Shown here in pieces: positions 58,717-63,514 of a stretch of 63,514 nt of DNA. The notes beneath the pieces were generated by a model. It had not been told where the DNA came from, ran no database searches, and saw nothing but the letters and a program-made list of their open reading frames with translations. Position 1 is the first letter of the stretch; each line of letters opens with the position of its first letter. Position numbers and translations under genes: made by a program. Source of the DNA: Clostridiales bacterium (GTDB lineage: Bacteria > Bacillota > Clostridia > Oscillospirales > CAG-272); contig JAEEYP010000110.1 of the NCBI GenBank assembly GCA_016288155.1, forward strand, positions 1 through 63,514, given 5' to 3'.

Positions 58717-59354
58717 TCTGGCTTCTGAGCGACCCGCACGGGACGATGGATTTCCCCTGGATGCACGAGTATCTCCGCCGGGCGGGGGACGACGACTGGC
58801 TCTTTATCCTCGGCGACGTCTGCCTTTCCTTTGAGAAGACGGAGGAGAACCGCGCGTTCACGAAGTGGTTTTTATCTCTTGAGAAGAACGTCGCCTTCCT
58901 CGACGGGAATCACGAAAACTTCGCCTATCTCGATTCCTTCCCGGAGGAGGAGTGGCGCGGCGGAAAGGTGCACAGACTCACGCCGCATATCGTCCACATG
59001 GAGCGCGGATACGTCTTCACGCTCGGCGGACGTTCCTTTTTCGCGTGCGGCGGATGCCGCAGTTCCGCGAAATGGGCGGAGATGGGGCTGTACTATGAAG
59101 GGGAGGAACCTACCCAGGAGGAATGTGCCCGCGGACGGGAGAATCTGACGGCGCACGGTATGCGCGTCGATTACGTGCTGACGCACAAGTACGAAACGGA
59201 CGGCCCGAAGGCGACGGAGACGCTGCTCGCGCTGACACGGTTCATCGAGGAGAACGTAACGTATTCCCGTTGGTACTACGGACACAATCACCGTTCCCGC
59301 GCCGCGGACGAAAAGCACGTCTGCGTCTACGATACCCCGGTATTCCTGCCGTGA
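58713..59354 (+). CDS. Calcineurin-like metallophosphoesterase
   Basis: A 213-residue metallophosphoesterase. Motifs are LLSDPHGT (Asp7, His9), ILGDVCLS, LDGNHENF and YYGHNHRS, covering all metal ligands. The start is GTG 58713 inside the end of the PHP gene, with GGGAGGAG as ribosome site. It is a small cytoplasmic phosphatase of the YfcE/ApaH-like group; substrate unknown. Coupling to the PHP phosphoesterase suggests that both act on phosphorylated intermediates of the operon's pathway. Confidence 0.9.
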   Translation: MIWLLSDPHGTMDFPWMHEYLRRAGDDDWLFILGDVCLSFEKTEENRAFTKWFLSLEKNVAFLDGNHENFAYLDSFPEEEWRGGKVHRLTPHIVHMERGYVFTLGGRSFFACGGCRSSAKWAEMGLYYEGEEPTQEECARGRENLTAHGMRVDYVLTHKYETDGPKATETLLALTRFIEENVTYSRWYYGHNHRSRAADEKHVCVYDTPVFLP

Positions 59355-59440
59355 GACGGCGGATCTCCCGCGTTGTTTTGCTGATCCCATTCCCCGATGC
59401 GGCGCCGCCGCATACGGGATACTAAAAGGAGATGGTATCC

Positions 59441-60883
59441 ATGAGCGACAAGACATCGACCGGCAGCGGACTGAAACTGAATTACAAACGCACGTTTCTG
59501 ATCGGCTTTGCGTTTTTCGGGATCTTACTGCTATGGCAGGTGTATGATTCCTGGTGCCCCACGTTCCTGACCGATATCTTCGCGCGGAGGATGTACGACC
59601 TTTCTTCCGCCGAACTGAAGGCGGGCGATCCGGACAAGATCCTGAACGTTCAGTGGATCGTCGGGATCATCATGGCGTGCGACAACCTCGCGGCGCTGAT
59701 CCTGCTCCCCATATTCGGGAATCTTTCGGACCGGACGCGGACGCCGATCGGCAAACGGATGCCGTTCATCCTGACCGGCACGCTCGTCGCCGCCGTCGCG
59801 TTCCCCTTCGTTCCGCTGTTCTTCCATTACAACAACGTCGTGGGCATGGTCGCGGTCATGGCGATCGTCCTCATCTTCATGATGATGTACCGCAATCCCG
59901 CCGTCGCTCTCATGCCTGACGTCACGCCGAAGCCGCTGCGCGCCAAGGCGAACGGGATCATCAATATCATGGGCTACTTCGGCGGCGCGTTCGCCACCGT
60001 GCTCGGCATCTTCCTGAAGCTGTCCGACTATATCAACGTCGCGGACAGTGCCCGCAAACTCTGGATCATCGAGATCCCGTTCCTCATCGCGTCGGTCCTC
60101 ATGGTGATCTCCGCGTTCGTCCTCTTCGCGACGGTCAAGGAGAACAAGCTCGCCGAGGAACTGAAGGAAGAGATGGCGCTCGGAGAGAAGTACGCCGCGA
60201 TCGAGAATCCGGTGGACGACGACGCGCCCATGACTCCGGCGAACCGGAAGATGCTGCTTGCCATCCTCGGCGCGGAGTTCCTCTGGTTCATGGCGGACAA
60301 CGCGCTCGGCACCTACATCGGCAACTACGTCATCTATTACCTGAATTCCGCGTCGAGCGCCACGATGCTGCTCACGATCCTAGGCGGCGTCGCGAGCGTC
60401 GTCGGCTTCGCCGTTGCCGGCGTCATCGCGGATCGGATCGGCCGCAAGTGGACGATTTCCTCCGGCCTTGCGATCACCGTCGTCGGCATGGCGGTCATGT
60501 CCTTCGTCGCGCCGACCGGCACCGTCACCGGTGCGAACGGTGAGTTCGCCTTCCCGCCGCTGTTGTTCGGCGTGGCGGTCCTGCGCGGCTTCGGCATGGC
60601 GCTCGTACACAACTGCTCGTTCCCGATGGTCGTGGAACTCTGCTCCAACAAGAAGATCGGGAAATTCACCGGCTACTATTACGCGGCAAGCATGTCTGCG
60701 CAGACGATCACGCCGATCCTTCTCGGACTCGTCTTCAAAGTGACGCTCGCGTGGCGCGCGCTTCCCGTGTACACGGCGATCCTCTTTGCACTGAGCGGCC
60801 TCGTTTTCACGCTGCTCGTCAAGAACATCAAGGCACGCAAGGTCGAGAACGCGCACGGGCTGGAGGCGCTGGACGGCGACTGA
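59441..60883 (+). CDS. MFS sugar transporter (GPH/SLC45-like symporter)
   Basis: A 480-residue, 12-helix transporter. The loop after helix 2 reads FGNLSDRTRTPIGKRMPFIL, the DRTRTxxGKRxP signature of GPH-type and SLC45-type sugar-cation symporters. The symmetrical loop in the second half is VIADRIGRKWTISSG. A charged central loop (about 215-250) separates the halves. ATG 59441 is preferred over 59432 because of its spacing from AAAGGAG. It precedes the GH36 gene and should import an alpha-galactoside or the sugar used by the pathway. An 86-base gap with a GC-rich hairpin (near 59396-59410) precedes it, so an internal processing or attenuation site is possible. Confidence 0.88.
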   Translation: MSDKTSTGSGLKLNYKRTFLIGFAFFGILLLWQVYDSWCPTFLTDIFARRMYDLSSAELKAGDPDKILNVQWIVGIIMACDNLAALILLPIFGNLSDRTRTPIGKRMPFILTGTLVAAVAFPFVPLFFHYNNVVGMVAVMAIVLIFMMMYRNPAVALMPDVTPKPLRAKANGIINIMGYFGGAFATVLGIFLKLSDYINVADSARKLWIIEIPFLIASVLMVISAFVLFATVKENKLAEELKEEMALGEKYAAIENPVDDDAPMTPANRKMLLAILGAEFLWFMADNALGTYIGNYVIYYLNSASSATMLLTILGGVASVVGFAVAGVIADRIGRKWTISSGLAITVVGMAVMSFVAPTGTVTGANGEFAFPPLLFGVAVLRGFGMALVHNCSFPMVVELCSNKKIGKFTGYYYAASMSAQTITPILLGLVFKVTLAWRALPVYTAILFALSGLVFTLLVKNIKARKVENAHGLEALDGD

Positions 60884-60933
60884 GCCCCCGCACGTTCGAT
60901 GTTGCATGATACTATTCCAAAGGAGTTTGACTG

Positions 60934-63144
60934 ATGCGTCACAACATTTCAAAGCGGGGCTTCGGCTTCGCCGCTGAACACTTGGAGACCGGGGCGCTCG
61001 TCCCGTCCGTCCGCGTGCATGACGGGGAACGGGACGTGACCGTTTCGCCGGACGGCGGAACGGCGCAAAAGGTGTCCGAACGTCCCGCCGAGACGTTTTT
61101 CGGAGCGGGGAAGAAGCACACGTACCGCGCGGAGAGCGGCGGGCACGTGTTCGAGTGGAGCGTGACGGCGCTGGACGTCGGCGTCATATTCAGCGCCGTG
61201 TATACGAACCGCACGGCACGGGACGTCGATCTGGACGGCTTCTGCCTGAACAGCGATCCCGCGCGGCCGGTGCATTGCCTCGGAAACGCGGACAACTGGA
61301 TCGTGGACGGAAACGCCGCGCTGACGGAGGCCGTCCCTTCGGAGTACGAGGTCTGCTGCGACCGCCTCACCTGCTTCGGGATCCCGGCTCCGCCGAAGGT
61401 GGAGGGCTCGCGGGACAACGACGCCCGCTGGCGGGAGTTCAAGACGGAATTCTTCACTCTTTACAGTAAAGATCATTCGGACGGACTGTACCTCGCGCCG
61501 GTCGGTGCGCCGTCCGCTTTCATCAAGGGATACTGCTTCGTCGATCCGAAGAACGCGGCGGACGGGATCCTGCGCTTCGAGATCAACACGGAGATGAGTC
61601 ACGTCGCCGTCCGTCCCGGACAGTCGAGAGCGGGGCAGGATATCTTTATCGGCTGCGGACCGTGGGAACACCTCTCGCGCGCGGTATTCACGAACCTGGC
61701 ACAGACGCACGGCTGCCGCACGCACAAAAAGCCGATCGTCGGCTGGTGCAGCTGGTATCACTTCTATCAAAGAGTCAAAGAGGAGGACATCCTCTCCACC
61801 GCCGAAGGTGCGCGGAAGATGAAGGATATCCTGCCGCTCGACACGATCCAGATCGACGACGGCTACCAGATCGCGCTCGGACAGTGGGAGTGCATCCCGG
61901 AGAAATTCCCCGGCGGCTTTCCCGCCATGGTGGACGCGATCCGCGCGGCCGGCGCGCGGCCGGGGATCTGGCTCGCGCCGACGAACACGAGCGGGAACAC
62001 CGCGGACTTCCCGGAACTCACGAGCCATATGACGCCCGGCGGCATCGACGTCACCGAACCGTACTGCCGCGCGTTCCTCAGCGACTGTCTGAAAAAGAAA
62101 CTCGATCTCGGATATACCTATTTCAAGATCGATTTCAACCGCTTCAGCACTGACGCGCGGGGTCACTTTGACAAGTCGAAGACGAGTCTGGAGCAGTACC
62201 GCGATCTGTACCGCCTCTATCGGGAGACGATCGGAGAGGATGCGTACCTTCTCGCCTGCTCCGGCATCACGCGCGGCGTCTTCGGATACGCCGACGCTTT
62301 CCGGACGGGGACGGATTCGATCGACCTGTGGCGGCGCGGCGGGAACGCCTCCTGCGACATCACGAACTGCATCTGGGATATCCGGGATATCCAGATGGCG
62401 AACGGGATCATTTGTCCCGTCGACCCGGACGTGACGTACATAAACGGGAACCTGACACAGGACGAGCGGAGGACGTGGACCGGCTTCGTCGGCTTGCTCG
62501 GCGGCGCGCAGCTCGTCTCCGATCCGCTCGGCGAGGAAGCCGTCATGAAGAATTTCCGGCAGCTGGAGATCCTCGCGCCCGCGAGCACGGACCGCGGCAT
62601 CCCCGTCCGCGGCGAAGTCGACCGCTGGAAGCGGCGGTTCGGATTTCTCTCGCACCGCTCTTTCGGAGACGCCGGCGTCTATATGGTCTTTAACCCCGAG
62701 GACGAGACGGCGACGGTGCGGACCGAACTTTTCCCGCTCGATGAGATCGGCGAGCGTTTTCACGTCTTCTCCTTCTGGGACGGCGCGTATCTCGGCGTCA
62801 AAGGATGCGATTTCCCGCTGGAACTCGCGCCGCACGCCTGCCGCGTGATGCGCTTCACGCCGGTCGCGGGCGGAGCGCAGTTTATCGGCTCCGATCTCCA
62901 TATCTCCTGCGGCTCGACGGAGGTAAAGGACGTATCCGTCACCGCCTCGGAGATGCGGATCGAGCTGTATCCGGACGCCGGCGCGCGCAGCGGCTGTCTG
63001 TATCTGTATTCCGAGGCGGCGCCGACCGGCGTCTCGTTCGAGGGGATGGCGAACGCCGCGGCAGAATATGAGGACGGCGTCGTGCGCGTCACGCTCGCCG
63101 ACCGCGCCCGCAGCGGCACCCAGTCGGTGCGGATCACGTTTTGA
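60934..63144 (+). CDS. GH36 alpha-galactosidase-like (Sip1-type) glycosidase
   Basis: A 736-residue GH36-related enzyme, more like the plant raffinose synthase/Sip1 branch than the one at 18849. The barrel starts at PIVGWCSWYHFYQRVKEEDI (about 269), then DTIQIDDGYQIALGQWE, the nucleophile Asp in YTYFKIDFNRFS (about 392) and the acid/base Asp in FRTGTDSIDLWRRG. A C-terminal beta domain ends it. There is no signal peptide. AAAGGAG precedes the ATG. It is the last of 11 genes and follows the sugar symporter by 50 bases. It should split the imported galactoside; the aglycone or galactose then enters the upstream enzymes. Confidence 0.9.
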   Translation: MRHNISKRGFGFAAEHLETGALVPSVRVHDGERDVTVSPDGGTAQKVSERPAETFFGAGKKHTYRAESGGHVFEWSVTALDVGVIFSAVYTNRTARDVDLDGFCLNSDPARPVHCLGNADNWIVDGNAALTEAVPSEYEVCCDRLTCFGIPAPPKVEGSRDNDARWREFKTEFFTLYSKDHSDGLYLAPVGAPSAFIKGYCFVDPKNAADGILRFEINTEMSHVAVRPGQSRAGQDIFIGCGPWEHLSRAVFTNLAQTHGCRTHKKPIVGWCSWYHFYQRVKEEDILSTAEGARKMKDILPLDTIQIDDGYQIALGQWECIPEKFPGGFPAMVDAIRAAGARPGIWLAPTNTSGNTADFPELTSHMTPGGIDVTEPYCRAFLSDCLKKKLDLGYTYFKIDFNRFSTDARGHFDKSKTSLEQYRDLYRLYRETIGEDAYLLACSGITRGVFGYADAFRTGTDSIDLWRRGGNASCDITNCIWDIRDIQMANGIICPVDPDVTYINGNLTQDERRTWTGFVGLLGGAQLVSDPLGEEAVMKNFRQLEILAPASTDRGIPVRGEVDRWKRRFGFLSHRSFGDAGVYMVFNPEDETATVRTELFPLDEIGERFHVFSFWDGAYLGVKGCDFPLELAPHACRVMRFTPVAGGAQFIGSDLHISCGSTEVKDVSVTASEMRIELYPDAGARSGCLYLYSEAAPTGVSFEGMANAAAEYEDGVVRVTLADRARSGTQSVRITF

Positions 63145-63159
63145 GAAAACAATAAGACA

Positions 63160-63197
63160 CGGGGCATCGTCTTTGAGGACGATGCCCCGCGTTTTTT
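63160..63197 (+). terminator. Terminator of the 11-gene operon
   Basis: GGGGCATCGTC (63161-63171) pairs with GACGATGCCCC (63178-63188), and GCGTTTTTTG follows. Confidence 0.92.
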
Positions 63198-63222
63198 GAT
63201 GACGTCGCATACAGCACCCGTC

Positions 63223-63514
63223 TCAGTAGTCGATCCTCCCGTCGGAACAGTGAAGGGTAAAACCCGACGCGCCGGTCCGCCGGTTTTCCCCCTTTTCTAT
63301 GGCGTACCAATCCGCCATATTCCCGTGGTAATTGACGAACATCAGATTGGGACAATTCTCGAAGAGTCTCGTGTCGTCGTCGGCGCCGATCTTCCGAATC
63401 GTGGAAGGGAATGTGACGTACTTGAGAGAGGTGCACCCTGAGAAGCCGACGCGGAGTTCGAGAAATCCGTCCTCGAACGAAACGCTGCGGATCTCCTCCA
63501 TCCCGCGAAAGCCG
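63223..63514 (-). CDS. Leucine-rich-repeat protein, C-terminal part (gene runs off the window)
   Basis: The last 97 codons of a minus-strand gene whose start lies beyond the window end. The frame is open to the end (GFRGMEEIRSVSFEDGF). It contains LRR_5-type repeats: GFSGCTSLKYVTFPSTIRKI and LFENCPNLMFVNYHGNMADW. It closes with ENRRTGASGFTLHCSDGRID before TGA. This is the normal end of BspA-like surface proteins (…IHCSDG). The internal ATG at 63501 is not the real start. It is a second BspA-like protein, about 20 kb from the first, and converges on the 11-gene operon. Confidence 0.85.
   Translation of the reverse strand, partial: GFRGMEEIRSVSFEDGFLELRVGFSGCTSLKYVTFPSTIRKIGADDDTRLFENCPNLMFVNYHGNMADWYAIEKGENRRTGASGFTLHCSDGRIDY

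Noticed and set aside
59355-59440. GC-rich hairpin before the symporter gene as an operon-ending terminator.
   Set aside because: There is no T-run and no new promoter after it, so the 11 genes are kept as one operon.

Overview
The window is GC-rich chromosomal DNA of a spore-forming Firmicute, most likely an uncultured gut or rumen member of the Eubacteriales (Clostridia). The evidence is a cotJA-cotJB-cotJC spore-coat operon, many near-consensus sigma-A promoters with 16-18 bp spacers, an oxygen-sensitive glycyl radical enzyme, a fused FeoA-FeoB ferrous iron transporter, a BspA-type leucine-rich-repeat lipoprotein and a very large set of glycoside hydrolases. Species-level identity cannot be read from the sequence.

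Layout. 1-630: 3' end of an rRNA operon (23S end, tRNA-Lys(CUU), 5S, terminator). 841-1419: decayed glycosidase. 1.5-9.1 kb: housekeeping and regulatory genes (acyltransferase, cotJ operon, Gfo/Idh/MocA oxidoreductase, DUF4830 protein, AraM-type glycerol-1-phosphate dehydrogenase with a winged-helix regulator, XRE regulator). 9.2-13.1 kb: a complete glycyl radical enzyme and, next to it, a dead duplicate that kept its promoter. 13.4-21.4 kb: six-hairpin glycosidase, a BlaI/BlaR1-like regulatory module with a double dyad operator, a GH36 alpha-galactosidase and a short DMT-type membrane protein. 21.5-27.6 kb: CapD-type nucleotide-sugar dehydratase, two convergent solute-binding lipoproteins and a DAG-kinase-like enzyme. 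27.8-34.9 kb: a four-gene glycosidase operon (GH27, GH78, GH38-like, GH29). 35.0-43.5 kb, all on the minus strand: iron uptake, a serine hydrolase, parvulin, a RadC-like protein, UPF0210, an ACT-domain protein, rpsU and the BspA-like lipoprotein. 43.7-51.3 kb: a nitrilase-GDPD fusion, an ArsB-like permease, a DUF937 protein, a kinase, a second GDPD and a GH63-like glycosidase. 51.4-63.2 kb: an 11-gene operon. 63.2 kb to the end: the C-terminal part of another LRR protein.

How the genes fit together. The dominant theme is breakdown of plant or host glycans: alpha-galactose (GH27 and two GH36), rhamnose (GH78), fucose (GH29), a mannose-type GH38-like enzyme and two (alpha/alpha)6-barrel glycosidases. 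None of the recognisable glycosidases has an obvious signal peptide, so imported oligosaccharides are probably cleaved inside the cell.

The most interesting locus is the 51.5-63.1 kb operon. It combines a GPH/MFS-type sugar symporter and a GH36 alpha-galactosidase with an AraA/FucI-like isomerase, an FGGY kinase, a KpsF-like SIS isomerase, a triosephosphate-isomerase-like protein, YjbQ, an amidohydrolase and two phosphoesterases. This looks like a complete uptake and catabolism pathway for a sugar I cannot name. No aldolase, dehydrogenase or dedicated regulator is present in it.
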